Notes: generated by a model from the sequence alone, not told the origin. Positions 55,793-63,890 are shown, counted from the stretch's first letter. The stretch is DNA of 64,000 nucleotides from an uncultured Armatimonadota bacterium (GCA_903833215.1 CAILEM010000160.1:62001-126000), one strand, 5' to 3'. Numbers and translations: made by a program.

Positions 55793-56119
55793 TTAGTCCC
55801 AGTCAGCCCGGAGTTCTTGAATGTGCTTATGGGCTGCTTCCTTGCTTTCAAACCCTTTGGTTTCCATGATCCGAGTGAAAAACTCTTGTGGCGTGATTGG
55901 CTCCAAAGGCTTCCGTTCTGCGCGAGGTTTCCGCAAGAACTCCACCAAATCGACCGTGACCTCGGGTTCTGCCTCGTCAGATTGATCTTGGGCAGCAAAG
56001 CCACTATTCCCCGCTGTGAACTTCTCTGGCTCTCTTTCTAAACGATGGAGCAGGCCAATCAGAATCTCCCTTCCCTCGGGCGTTAGGTTCTGATCCTGAA
56101 TCTCAAGACTGATTCTCAC
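55793..56119 (-). CDS. Orphan antitoxin-like protein, copy A
   Basis: A 108-aa charged protein that matches copy B (58752-59078) at 94 of 108 positions by my hand alignment, without gaps. Copy B is followed by a PIN toxin; this copy is not, and the next gene is unrelated. The duplicated DNA also includes ~40 bp upstream, which in copy B is the 3' end of the 91-aa gene. An antitoxin role is inferred from copy B only. It may act as a solitary anti-toxin against the PIN partner. Confidence 0.7.
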   Translation of the reverse strand: MRISLEIQDQNLTPEGREILIGLLHRLEREPEKFTAGNSGFAAQDQSDEAEPEVTVDLVEFLRKPRAERKPLEPITPQEFFTRIMETKGFESKEAAHKHIQELRADWD

Positions 56120-56203
56120 GATTTATGTCCTCTGAGATAATATGACGCCGATTCGCCACGGTGTTGCTCCAACTCTGACTACGGGCGTTGACAATAGGCG
56201 TCG

Positions 56204-56684
56204 TCACATACTTGCCAAGAAGTCTTCAAGCGAGTCGTACGACTTGCCTGCGCCATACTCAATCCCAGAGGCAGCGTGGCCGTCTCGGTTTTCGCGGCTC
56301 AAGTGGCGAATCACGATTTCAACTGTGGTGAGTCCATCTGCCTCCGAAAAGGTGGCGGTTTCGGTACAAACGGCTTCAAGGATGACGGGGACGTTGTAGA
56401 TATAGGATCGAACGAGTCGATTCGGCGCCTCTGAACTCTAGAGTCTGACCGAAAGTGTCGAATACACCGTGCTCACCCATGTCCATCTTGTGTCGCTACA
56501 CGCCGCCGATCTCATAGTCAGCGATGCACAGCGTCGTCTTTCCCATCCCGCAACCTAGCCATTTCGGCAGAATCTCGGGATCGGTGAAGCATTTGAAAAC
56601 CATTTGTTGAGGGGCACGGAATTGGCGATTTAGCACTATCTCGGTGTCGCCGCGAAGCTCAAGTCTCAGTTTGAAATCAGCCAT
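56204..56684 (-). pseudogene. Frameshifted SRPBCC (AHSA1-type) gene
   Basis: The N-terminal half reads DFKLRLELRGDTEIVLNRQF and continues to GGV, then hits TAG at 56496-56498. The same frame goes on with MDMGEHGVFDTFGQTLEF, and from about 56430 the family sequence resumes in another frame (RLVRSYIYNVPVILEAV, later SYDSLEDFLASM) and ends at a TGA at 56204. A Tyr-Arg-x-x-Trp stretch usual after the GG seems deleted at the stop. So this is an SRPBCC lipid/ligand-binding protein gene with at least two lesions. It follows the intact SRPBCC gene with an 8-bp overlap. Confidence 0.85.
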
Positions 56685-57177
56685 TTTGCACCTTTTCCAA
56701 GTAGCTATCCAAGTTGTTGAACGTGCCACCCCAACCTTGGGTCATGCTTGGCCTGCCCGCTTCAAATGTCTTGAGCTGGACGGGGTCTGAGCCGACCGCC
56801 GATAGCTCAAGGCGAATGCGGGTACCGCCATGCTCGTCGGAAAAATGGGTTTTCGATAGGAGTTCGAGTGGCCAGTCGGGAGCCATGGGGTGACGTGTGA
56901 TTCCGCATCCCTCATCGGAGAAGGAAACGTGGCAGATGATCATCTCCTGATCGACGACATCGCGAAAGATCCATCGACCCCAGTGCGAAGTGTGGTTCGG
57001 CGGGACGATTTCATAGTGGTAGACGCCGCCCGGTCGAAAGTCCATGAAATTCCTACCTGGCGTCATTCCCGCCGGTGAAAGCCAGTGTGCGAGGTGATTC
57101 GCTTGGGTGAAGGTTGCCCAAACGAGAGCCCGAGGGGCTTTGAAGGTGCGATCGAGCACAAAGGGCTCAAAGTTCAT
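56677..57177 (-). CDS. SRPBCC (AHSA1) domain protein
   Basis: A 166-aa member of the START/Bet v1-like AHSA1 group: DRTFKAPRALVWATFTQANH at the N-terminus, FRPGGVYHYEI in the middle, and MTQGWGGTFNNLDSYLEK at the end. These bind hydrophobic ligands or act as Hsp90 co-chaperone-like proteins; in bacteria they often sit in ArsR operons with unknown ligand. Its ATG overlaps the ArsR stop by 4 bp. Confidence 0.87.
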   Translation of the reverse strand: MNFEPFVLDRTFKAPRALVWATFTQANHLAHWLSPAGMTPGRNFMDFRPGGVYHYEIVPPNHTSHWGRWIFRDVVDQEMIICHVSFSDEGCGITRHPMAPDWPLELLSKTHFSDEHGGTRIRLELSAVGSDPVQLKTFEAGRPSMTQGWGGTFNNLDSYLEKVQNG

Positions 57178-57509
57178 TGCTGTTCTCCTGATTGAAGTTC
57201 TTGTAGGTAGGCATCCAGCCGATCAAAGCTGACCTCCCAATATTGGCGATACTGCTCCACCCAGCTGTTGGCCTCGGCAAGGGGCTTGGCGTTGAGGCTT
57301 CGGGGACGCATTTGCCCCTTCCGGTCGGTCTCCACCAAGCCGGCTCTTTCCAGAACCTTCAGGTGCTTGATCACGGCCGGTTCCGAAATATCGAACGGCT
57401 TCGCGATCTCCCCGACCGGCATCGGCCCAAGGGCAAGCGCAGCCAAAATTGCCCGCCGAGTCGGATCAGCGAGGGCAGAGAAGATAAGACTCAGTTTGTC
57501 GGAAGCCAT
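57174..57509 (-). CDS. ArsR-family regulator of the SRPBCC operon
   Basis: A 111-aa winged-helix repressor: IFSALADPTRRAILAAL, then EIAKPFDISEPAVIKHLKVL as recognition helix, then LVETDRKGQMRPRSLN. It lacks the metal-binding Cys of classic ArsR, as is usual in the ArsR-SRPBCC type. An ATAACCAT/ATGGTTAT inverted repeat lies just upstream. Operon: arsR-like, SRPBCC, broken SRPBCC. Confidence 0.9.
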   Translation of the reverse strand: MASDKLSLIFSALADPTRRAILAALALGPMPVGEIAKPFDISEPAVIKHLKVLERAGLVETDRKGQMRPRSLNAKPLAEANSWVEQYRQYWEVSFDRLDAYLQELQSGEQQ

Positions 57510-57511
57510 AG

Positions 57512-57543
57512 ATAACCATTCGATTATATAACTATATGGTTAT
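57512..57543. promoter_or_regulatory. ArsR-type operator
   Basis: ATAACCAT (57512-57519) and ATGGTTAT (57536-57543) are perfect arms with an AT-rich 16-bp spacer containing TATATAACTAT. The site is 3 bp upstream of the ArsR ATG and fits autoregulation. Confidence 0.65.
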
Positions 57544-57737
57544 CATTCGTCAACGGGCTTGACGGGATTTTTTGGATTTTTGTCTTCGGGATTGAGGCGC
57601 CCAACCAAAGGGGAAGGAAGTGCGATGCCGTGATCGGTCGTTAGGCGTGGACAAGGCTCGATTTCATGGAGAAATGGCCCCACTTTGGCCCCTTCTGGTG
57701 TCGAATTGCAGTCTTGTCCTGTACTTTGATCACCACC

Positions 57738-58298
57738 ATGCCGAATCCGTTGCACCGTGTTCCTCGTGCCCTTACCCTGGCCATCACAATTGGAATCGCT
57801 GCATCGGGACAGGCACAGGTGAAGACTTGGCACAACATCGGTGAGATCGGTGGTCCGATTCTTTGGGTTGTTGGGTTGGGCTCGTCGCTTGTCCAAGACG
57901 GAAGCCAAGGCCTTGAGCATTCGGCCCGCACGCTGGACGGCATGATCGTCTCTGGTGGCTTGGCGGAGTTGATTCACTTTGCCGTGCCCGAGCGACGGCC
58001 GTATGGAACGACGTTGGATAGCTTTCCAAGCGGGCACACCACGTTGAGCTTTGCTGTAGCCGCCGCGCAGTCGCATTACCATCCCAAGCAAGCCCCGTTC
58101 TGGTACGCCGCGGCTGGTCTCATCGGGTACGCCCGGTTCGCCGGCCACGACCACTACCTTCAAGACGTCCTCGTCGGCGCCGGACTCGGCTATGCGGGCG
58201 GACAACTCTCCGCGTCCAGCCGCCACGGCTGGATCGTGGCTCCCATGGTAGAAAACCGGCATGTGAGTCTGATGCTTGGCTTTTCGAAGACCCTTTAG
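57738..58298 (+). CDS. PAP2-superfamily phosphatase, exported
   Basis: A 186-aa protein with a signal peptide (LTLAITIGIAASGQAQ). The three PAP2 motifs are present: PERRPYG, SFPSGHTT and YARFAGHDHYLQDVLVG. The family removes phosphate from lipid phosphates or undecaprenyl pyrophosphate. It is smaller than membrane-type PAP2 enzymes, and the hydrophobic segments are short. The ATG at 57738 is set by the signal peptide. A 239-aa antisense frame on the other strand is rejected. Confidence 0.85.
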   Translation: MPNPLHRVPRALTLAITIGIAASGQAQVKTWHNIGEIGGPILWVVGLGSSLVQDGSQGLEHSARTLDGMIVSGGLAELIHFAVPERRPYGTTLDSFPSGHTTLSFAVAAAQSHYHPKQAPFWYAAAGLIGYARFAGHDHYLQDVLVGAGLGYAGGQLSASSRHGWIVAPMVENRHVSLMLGFSKTL

Positions 58299-58311
58299 GC
58301 TAAGAGGGCAG

Positions 58312-58761
58312 TTACTCCTTCAGTAAAGCCACCAGGTCATCCGCCGTGAGGATCGACAGGCCGAGTTTGCCCCACTTTTCGTCCTTTGTGAGAAACGCGC
58401 TGCAGTTTGCGGAAAGGCCAGTCGCCACATGAATGGCATCAGGTGATTTCAGTCCGAACTGGACACGAAGGTTGAGGGCATCTTCGATTAGTTCGAGATT
58501 TACGGGCCTCGTTTCGATAAAAGTCGATGGGGTCAGGAAACGCCTGATACTTGCTTGTCTTCTCTCATCCTCATTCCGACGTGCATGGACAAGCGTCTCG
58601 AGAATGGTGATTTCGCTCGTGACGAAGACTAGCCTCCCGCCTTCCAAGGCGTCACTGATCTTCTCCTCGCTCTCGTCATCAGACAGGGTTCCCGGTGTGG
58701 TTAGGTCAAGTAAGCCATCGGCGTCGAGATAGATTCGCAAAGGGAACACCTTCAATCCCAC
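58312..58761 (-). CDS. PIN-domain toxin
   Basis: A ~149-aa PIN ribonuclease-type toxin. The acidic tetrad is visible: Asp in IYLDADGLLDL, Glu in TSEITILETL, Asp in SPDAIHVATG, and Asp in FLTKDEKW. The start overlaps the last 10 bp of the antitoxin-like gene. A shorter start (TTG) is possible. It is the third gene of a 91-aa protein/antitoxin/toxin operon. VapC-type activity is inferred from the family. Confidence 0.85.
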   Translation of the reverse strand: MGLKVFPLRIYLDADGLLDLTTPGTLSDDESEEKISDALEGGRLVFVTSEITILETLVHARRNEDERRQASIRRFLTPSTFIETRPVNLELIEDALNLRVQFGLKSPDAIHVATGLSANCSAFLTKDEKWGKLGLSILTADDLVALLKE

Positions 58762-59078
58762 TCGTCGCGGAGTTCTTGAATATGTTGGTGAGCCGCTTCC
58801 TTGCTTTCGAAGCCTTTTGTCTCGCGCATTGCAGCGAAGAACTCCTGCGGCGTGATTGGCTTCAAAGGCTTCCGTTCTGCGCGAGCTTTCCGCAAGAACT
58901 CCACCAAATCGACCGTGACCTCGGGTTCTGCCTCGTCAGATTGATCTTGGGAAGCAACGCCACTGTTTTCCGCAGTGAACTTCTCTGGCTCTTTTTCTAA
59001 ACGATGGAGAAGGCCAATCAGAATCTCCCTTCCCTCGGGTGTTAAGTTCTGATCCTGAATGTCAAGACTGATTCTCAC
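58752..59078 (-). CDS. Antitoxin-like protein, copy B (partner of PIN toxin)
   Basis: A 108-aa protein, nearly a twin of copy A at 55793. It has a short N-terminal pattern (ISLDIQDQNLTPEGRE), an acidic linker and a C-terminal helix pair (PQEFFAAMRETKGFESKEAA). It overlaps the upstream 91-aa gene by 17 bp and the PIN gene by 10 bp, so all three are co-translated. It does not match a common antitoxin fold that I recognise; the role is from context. Confidence 0.75.
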   Translation of the reverse strand: MRISLDIQDQNLTPEGREILIGLLHRLEKEPEKFTAENSGVASQDQSDEAEPEVTVDLVEFLRKARAERKPLKPITPQEFFAAMRETKGFESKEAAHQHIQELRDEWD

Positions 59079-59337
59079 GGTTCATGTCCTCTCCGATATT
59101 ATGACGCCGCGCCTCTTGGACTTCATCGCTGGCTCCTTTCCAAAAACCGTCTACAGGATGAGGACTACTTAAGAGCGCGCTTAGGATCGCGGGGCCGTTC
59201 CCACCGCTTTCGATGCTTGCTGAGGACTCTCTATAGAGAAGAATGACCTCTGCTGGACCCACGGGAACGTCTGACGGCAACTTGAGGGTCACCGTATGAT
59301 CGGAGGCAACGTTCGCGTCAATTCTAAGTGCTTGCAC
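59062..59337 (-). CDS. Small protein of the PIN operon, AbrB/antitoxin-like
   Basis: A 91-aa protein. Its start is beta-rich (TVTLKLPSDVPVGPAEVILL), a pattern found in short proteins that precede toxin genes; a C-terminal helical part follows. It could be the DNA-binding half of a split antitoxin. Its 3' end is partly duplicated upstream of copy A. Confidence 0.6.
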   Translation of the reverse strand: MQALRIDANVASDHTVTLKLPSDVPVGPAEVILLYRESSASIESGGNGPAILSALLSSPHPVDGFWKGASDEVQEARRHNIGEDMNRENQS

Positions 59338-59479
59338 TGGAGTTAACTCATTTTACAGCGAAAACTCAATTACCAAACGGTTCTCAATCACCCAGTTGGA
59401 ACACGCCTGAAATCACGGTCCTGGCGAGATAAGGAAGTGCTGCGCCCCATGAATTAATCCCTAAGGCATCGGCGCTTTG

Positions 59480-59617
59480 GTGGCGAATCAGCACGATCTT
59501 GGTAACGCCACGAAGATTGAGTTTCAGTTTGAAATCAGGTGTTTTGCACCTTGGCCGGCCGTCGTCGAACCTTTTCAGTTGGACGGGATCTGAGCCTATT
59601 GCCGAACGTTCCAGGTG
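59480..59617 (-). pseudogene. SRPBCC gene remnant (second copy)
   Basis: The minus strand reads TPDFKLKLNLRGVTKIVLIRH, aligned with the N-terminus of the broken SRPBCC gene (DFKLRLELRGDTEIVLNRQF); no start codon is left. From 59561 it continues with DNA like the middle of the intact SRPBCC gene (AGTTGGACGGGATCTGAGCC against AGCTGGACGGGGTCTGAGCC). A deletion joins the two. The 3' end of the next gene runs into this remnant. Confidence 0.7.
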
Positions 59618-60699
59618 AGCATGTCCTGAATCCCTTCGTTGGCTGAGTCCACAGAAAATGTCTCAGAGTCGTAGTTCTCTGGCAGCCACTCGATAAAGGA
59701 TTCATATTCGTCGTCCGAGGGATCGTTTAGAACCCTCAGCATGTGCTCATATCGTGCTGCGCCTCTGACATCCTCGGGAGGGCAGGCGCGCTCACCGGCA
59801 AGGCAACTTGGGACGTGTGGTTGCTCGGACACAACACGCTCCTCCAACTGGATCGTATGTTGCCAGTGATCTCCATAGTCATACACGTACTCGCAGGAGC
59901 CACCACCCATCATCAGAAGGTCATAGAACCCAACCTGAGTTTCGTCTTTGCCTTCATATTCATCGAACTTGTCATAAATAGCCTCGTACGCCATTCCGCC
60001 TGCCCGAAAAATATGTAAATGAGAATTGGACCAGCCAAATGCCCCCTGAATGACCAAGTGGGCCTTATCCAATCTGAACGCTGAGGGAATCAGACTTCGA
60101 CGCCAAATCGGAGGCTCGACACCTTGCAGCGTGACAAGAACCTGGCACATATCAAGGTGCCATTGCCGTTGGATAAGTCGATTCTCCAATGGTTCGCCGA
60201 TTATCTCGCCAAATGCCTTGATCGGATTCCAGGTTGGACCGCTGATACCGTGCGCAATCATGACATGAGCTGCTCGCTCGAGCGCCGCTGGATCGGTCAA
60301 TACTGAACGCGACATCGAGAACCCAGCATCGCGTATTGCATGTACGAGATGGGCACGCGCTTTTCGATCGGAGGTGCGGCAAATGAAGGGGTTTTCCATT
60401 GCCGTCAATAGGCCGTTCTCACTCTCTTCAGAGACGCCGTCGTCTTTCAGAGCATCCTTATAGGTGCGCAACAGTTCCGCGCTCAGGTTGGCAATTCGCT
60501 TCTTAGTGACGTACGCCGCCACCATCCCATAGCCAGTTGTTGGGGTGTAGAAAACCAGGCACTTACGCCGATTGAAGTTGAATACGTCGGCGTACCACGT
60601 CGATAGCGGAGTCAGGTCCTGACGCTCGGCAGGGATCTTGGTGGGCATCAAATCCATCGCCTGCAAGAGCTTGGTTGAACAGCAGATTTGTGATTCCAT
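59596..60699 (-). CDS. DUF6933 plus pRiA4b ORF-3-like protein
   Basis: A 367-aa protein of two parts. Residues ~1-135 are DUF6933-like (CSTKLLQAMDLMP, DVFNFNRRKCLVFYTPTTGY). Residues ~190-360 are a plasmid pRiA4b ORF-3-like domain (VLVTLQGVEPPIWRRSLIP, YEYVYDYGDHWQHTI-type core). The second domain is found near mobile elements but is not a transposase. Function unknown. It is 33 bp downstream of the truncated AbiEii remnant. Its last codons lie in the SRPBCC remnant, so the native C-terminus may be altered. Confidence 0.75.
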   Translation of the reverse strand: MESQICCSTKLLQAMDLMPTKIPAERQDLTPLSTWYADVFNFNRRKCLVFYTPTTGYGMVAAYVTKKRIANLSAELLRTYKDALKDDGVSEESENGLLTAMENPFICRTSDRKARAHLVHAIRDAGFSMSRSVLTDPAALERAAHVMIAHGISGPTWNPIKAFGEIIGEPLENRLIQRQWHLDMCQVLVTLQGVEPPIWRRSLIPSAFRLDKAHLVIQGAFGWSNSHLHIFRAGGMAYEAIYDKFDEYEGKDETQVGFYDLLMMGGGSCEYVYDYGDHWQHTIQLEERVVSEQPHVPSCLAGERACPPEDVRGAARYEHMLRVLNDPSDDEYESFIEWLPENYDSETFSVDSANEGIQDMLTWNVRQ

Positions 60700-60732
60700 T
60701 TTGTCGTTGGCCCGCGAATCGGTTGTCTCGGA

Positions 60733-60990
60733 TTATGCCTTGAGGTGGGTGGACTGGACGACTATGGGCGCATCTCTGGAGCCGATCACGCCAAATCGAC
60801 CGTGACCTCCGTCTAGAGCGACCAGCAACATGGCTCCCTTGAGTACAAATGTCTGGACGTAACCGGAGGCTGCTAACCGCCTGAAGAAGCATTCGTAGTC
60901 GTATCGGAGCATGAGACGCTGTACGTCTTGGTATCCCTTGGAAGATCGGCGATACAACTGGAGTTGCCTCTTGACTTCGTCGGGGGGCAT
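60733..60990 (-). pseudogene. Truncated AbiEii-type nucleotidyltransferase toxin
   Basis: Only ~85 residues are left. The start (QRLMLRYDYECFFRRLAASG, then FVLKGAMLLVAL) is the N-terminus of an AbiEii/AbiGii toxin, which should be about 300 aa. After DGGHGRFGVIG the sequence goes astray and stops; the Asp-x-Asp catalytic segment is lost. It overlaps the antitoxin frame by over 110 bp, an abnormal overlap caused by a shifted antitoxin stop. Confidence 0.75.
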
Positions 60991-61589
60991 GCCATTGCCT
61001 CGGCATACGGGCGGATCACATTCCACATCCGTGTCAAGGTCGCGAAGTGATATAGCTCGTCAGATGTGATCAGATTGCGGCGGAGGGCATCTTTCAGCGC
61101 TTCGATCGCGACATCGGTGCCGACCTTGGTGCGAAACTTGAAGCAATCGACGATCGTCTTGGCGATCCCCGTCACGTTAACCTTGACACCATCGATGAGA
61201 TGGACCTCGGAGCCCGCGGCCAGAACCTTGGGCGCCATTCGTGTGACGACCAAAGGCGCCGTATCGGAGATCGGGGCGCGATCCTTTAGACCGATGGCGA
61301 CCCAAACTGCAGCCGGCAATTGCGTTCCGATCTGATGATATGCGAGAGCACTCAGCAGGCAAATCGTGACCTTCGGATATCTGGCCGAAATCTCGACAAG
61401 GCTTTGTTGGGCTGAGAGATTGGAATCCGAAAGAGCATAGAGGCCACGGCCGATTTTCATGATTCGGCCCGACTTGGCAAGCCAGTATAGGTAATTGTGG
61501 CTAGCCCCAATCTCTGCGAGGTCACTGGCTCTGATCACGCCCCTATTCCGCGCAAGCTCTTGAACTCGTTCGATCATCGTCGACTCCAT
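60873..61589 (-). CDS. AbiEi-type antitoxin (type IV TA), C-terminus altered
   Basis: A 238-aa protein. The N-terminal winged helix (VIRASDLAEIGASHNYLYWL, then GRGLYAL) and the AbiEi body (TICLLSALAYHQIGTQLPAA, VNVTGIAKTIVDCFKFRTKV) are intact. Family similarity ends at about residue 200 (MWNVIRPYAEAMA); the remaining ~38 residues are read in the frame opposite to the toxin and look random, so a frameshift removed the normal stop. AbiEi represses its own promoter and opposes the nucleotidyltransferase toxin. The neighbouring toxin is broken. Confidence 0.8.
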   Translation of the reverse strand: MESTMIERVQELARNRGVIRASDLAEIGASHNYLYWLAKSGRIMKIGRGLYALSDSNLSAQQSLVEISARYPKVTICLLSALAYHQIGTQLPAAVWVAIGLKDRAPISDTAPLVVTRMAPKVLAAGSEVHLIDGVKVNVTGIAKTIVDCFKFRTKVGTDVAIEALKDALRRNLITSDELYHFATLTRMWNVIRPYAEAMACPPTKSRGNSSCIADLPRDTKTYSVSCSDTTTNASSGG

Positions 61590-61616
61590 GTCAATATGTT
61601 ACTTGAAGGAAGTCGG

Positions 61617-61632
61617 ATGTTATCAATAACAT
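61617..61632. promoter_or_regulatory. Inverted repeat upstream of AbiEi gene
   Basis: ATGTTAT-CA-ATAACAT is a perfect inverted repeat 27 bp upstream of the antitoxin ATG. AbiEi-type antitoxins bind such repeats in their own promoters; this is the best candidate site. Confidence 0.5.
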
Positions 61633-61822
61633 TTGATCTTTCTCAAGTGGTCTCACCGTATGGAATGCAGAACGAACTCGGAACGGCCGTCGACATGATC
61701 GTCCGGGCCTACGTAGGGAATGGCGACGACCGGAGCGAACGCATGGTCCTCCATTCGTGCAGAACACACGACGAATCGTTCAGACATCGCAAATAGCCGC
61801 ATCTTCTAAACTGCAGGCTCGG

Positions 61823-62812
61823 CTAGGTGAGCTTCTTTCTGTGCGCTTTGGCGTTTTGCGCCTTCCAAACCAAGTGCGGATGTTTCCTGAGGTTCCCAGC
61901 CAGTTCCGGGTCTTGAGGGAATAGGATATCAGGTTGGAGCTCGCCTGTATCGAGAGCCATCACGAACTCTAGCTCTTCGCGGTCGAGCGTCAACATCGGC
62001 GAAAGGATCGCCTTTGCATTTTCCTTCATCGCTTCGACATCCAAAACGACTTTGCGACTCAGCATTGGAATCAGGGCTGAACTTACTTCTTGCTCGCTAA
62101 GTGGATCGAGCCGGTCCGCCGAATAGGTGTGCAAAGGATGATTCAGTGAGCCGGAGTAGAAGACGAACAATCGTTTTTGGTGTTTGCCGGGCCACGGACC
62201 ATCAGCAAGTGCTGGGAGAAAGGTCGTGTCGTAAACATCGCGTGCGGCAACGCGATCAACAAGTGCGCAGAGTTTTCCAGCGATCAGTTCCTCGCGCGCG
62301 CAAAGCCGCGCTAGCGGACGGACGACTCCGTCAGGTTGCCATATTTGACATTCGATGGGTGCTACTAGTGGCACCCGATTTGTAAACGAGATGTCGATTT
62401 CGACGCGGTCGGGCGTGCCAAGGGAATTTGAGTAATTGAGAACGAAGCCGCCGCCCGCATGTTCGCCCTTTCTGAGAACGACCCCATATCCGAGACCTCC
62501 CGCCAAGCGTTGGAGTGCATCGAGTACCTTTGGCTTTTCGGTAAGCATCGTTTCTCGGTCGATTGCACCGATGTAGTTCAGGTCTATGTCGACAGAAAGG
62601 CGGCGAGGTGCCTCGGGCATGAGGTTGATTGCCGTTCCGCCTTTGAGCAGTACCTGAGAGCGAAGAAAGGGATGCTCAAAGATGAGTCCAAGCAATTCAC
62701 CCAAACGGACGACCTTTTCCAAGGTCTCAGGCAGGAAGCCGGTCGCAACACCTGCCGCTAGATATCCTTCACGGCTAAGCCTCAACGTCTTCACCACCTC
62801 GGAGCAGCACAT
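61823..62812 (-). CDS. AbiEii/AbiGii-type nucleotidyltransferase toxin
   Basis: A 329-aa type IV toxin that looks intact. LLKGGTAINL and RLSVDIDLNYIG are the nucleotide-binding Gly-Thr and Asp-x-Asp motifs; DRVEIDISFTNR gives the third Asp, and REELIAGKLCALVDRVAARD is the conserved Lys helix. It should add nucleotides to tRNA or another target. The start overlaps the antitoxin gene by 38 bp. Confidence 0.88.
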   Translation of the reverse strand: MCCSEVVKTLRLSREGYLAAGVATGFLPETLEKVVRLGELLGLIFEHPFLRSQVLLKGGTAINLMPEAPRRLSVDIDLNYIGAIDRETMLTEKPKVLDALQRLAGGLGYGVVLRKGEHAGGGFVLNYSNSLGTPDRVEIDISFTNRVPLVAPIECQIWQPDGVVRPLARLCAREELIAGKLCALVDRVAARDVYDTTFLPALADGPWPGKHQKRLFVFYSGSLNHPLHTYSADRLDPLSEQEVSSALIPMLSRKVVLDVEAMKENAKAILSPMLTLDREELEFVMALDTGELQPDILFPQDPELAGNLRKHPHLVWKAQNAKAHRKKLT

Positions 62813-63569
62813 TTGGAACCATTAGGTTCCATGAAGAATCAAAGGTCGCTTCACCCGAATGTCGAGCCATGTACTTGGGAGAAGTCGGGCGCCGACTGAG
62901 AAGCTCGCTAAGGATCTGCTCATCCGCATAGAACTGTTCACGGTTCCGATTCAAGAACCAACCGACGCATGCATAGAGCTTAGGGCTCGCGTAACCGTCG
63001 AGAACCTTGAGGATGAGATCGAAGTTCAGAACTGGAAAACCGGCCGCGGACCGAACCAGCTCTTCCAAACCACCTACACGGCCTGGCATCCAAAATCCGT
63101 CGACCAAAGTTCTTTCCCTACCAGTGAGTTTGACGGCCTTACCAAGCCGATCACCCGATTCGACTCCAACACTGGACAAACCGTGCTTATCCAAGGGAGC
63201 CGGGTTAGCAAAAGCCCATAAGGAAACGTCGTCTAAATCCAGCGACGCACGTCGGCCACACGTATAAGCTAAGCACCAATTCCAAGTTGAATGGCTTGCC
63301 CCCAAAAGCTCTAGGGCACTGTGGCCGCAGAATATCGCGTCTGGTCGCAACGTCAGCATGACCAAGAAACGATCGGGATTGTAAGTTTCTGGAACCGCGC
63401 CGACAGGGACAGTCGCGAACAAGTCCTTTTGAAGTCGCTTGACCTTGCCAGAAGCCATCGCGCGACGGACCCTCTTAAGTGCTGCTTGAGGTGATGAATC
63501 CGGAAACGCCGCACGGACGCGGTTAAGATCGAATACAGGGTTTATGGCCAGAAAATCTATGAAGGTCAT
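62775..63569 (-). CDS. AbiEi-like antitoxin of the intact pair
   Basis: A 264-aa protein with an N-terminal helix-turn-helix-like part (FDLNRVRAAFPDSSPQAALK, RLQKDLFATVP) and an AbiEi-like body (FCGHSALELLGASHSTWNW, LTGRERTLVDGFWMPGRVGG). Upstream of the ATG there is an AT-rich segment with TACGTA (63578-63583). It is operon-paired with the toxin. The two AbiE pairs here are not close relatives. Confidence 0.85.
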   Translation of the reverse strand: MTFIDFLAINPVFDLNRVRAAFPDSSPQAALKRVRRAMASGKVKRLQKDLFATVPVGAVPETYNPDRFLVMLTLRPDAIFCGHSALELLGASHSTWNWCLAYTCGRRASLDLDDVSLWAFANPAPLDKHGLSSVGVESGDRLGKAVKLTGRERTLVDGFWMPGRVGGLEELVRSAAGFPVLNFDLILKVLDGYASPKLYACVGWFLNRNREQFYADEQILSELLSRRPTSPKYMARHSGEATFDSSWNLMVPNVLLRGGEDVEA

Positions 63570-63586
63570 TTCATTCTATGTACGTA

Positions 63587-63890
63587 TTATGCCCCGCTGT
63601 CGGGCAATATGTGTACAAAAAGTGAAAAATGTTGAATCCCTGGATGATGCTTCGTGGGTACGACAGTGCAAGGTGGGGCAGTTTTCGTCAGAAAGGAGGC
63701 GAAACCGGATGTGCAATTTGCGATGAGGGCATCCGGAAAGAAATTCGAAAAACCACTCCAAAAACTCGCTGAGTAGCTGGCCATGTCGATGAATTTCGAT
63801 CCGATTTTCCTTGAAGCGGACGCCGACATCGCAACGGATCTCGGTGGGGTTAGGTCAAGCAAGGCATCTCCATCGGCATCGACACATTTC
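63587..63890 (-). pseudogene. Probable PIN-toxin remnant
   Basis: The minus strand from ~63885 encodes CVDADGDALLDLTPP, similar to the start of the intact PIN toxin (YLDADGLLDLTTP). About 100 codons later there is PDALIANC...SFLTKTAP, like the PIN SPDAIHVATG...AFLTKD. The part between is not PIN-like in this frame, and no start codon is in place, so it is degenerate. Confidence 0.4.

Noticed and set aside
57543-58262. 239-aa minus-strand frame opposite the PAP2 gene
   Set aside because: The plus strand has all three PAP2 motifs; the antisense product has none and is Arg/Pro-rich.
59596-60699. Calling the pRiA4b ORF-3-like gene a mobile element
   Set aside because: The domain is often named after an IS1096 passenger, but there is no transposase, no terminal repeats and no target duplication here.
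61497-61796. Plus-strand 99-aa frame upstream of AbiEi
   Set aside because: It runs antisense into the antitoxin N-terminus, has no ribosome-binding site and no recognisable motif.
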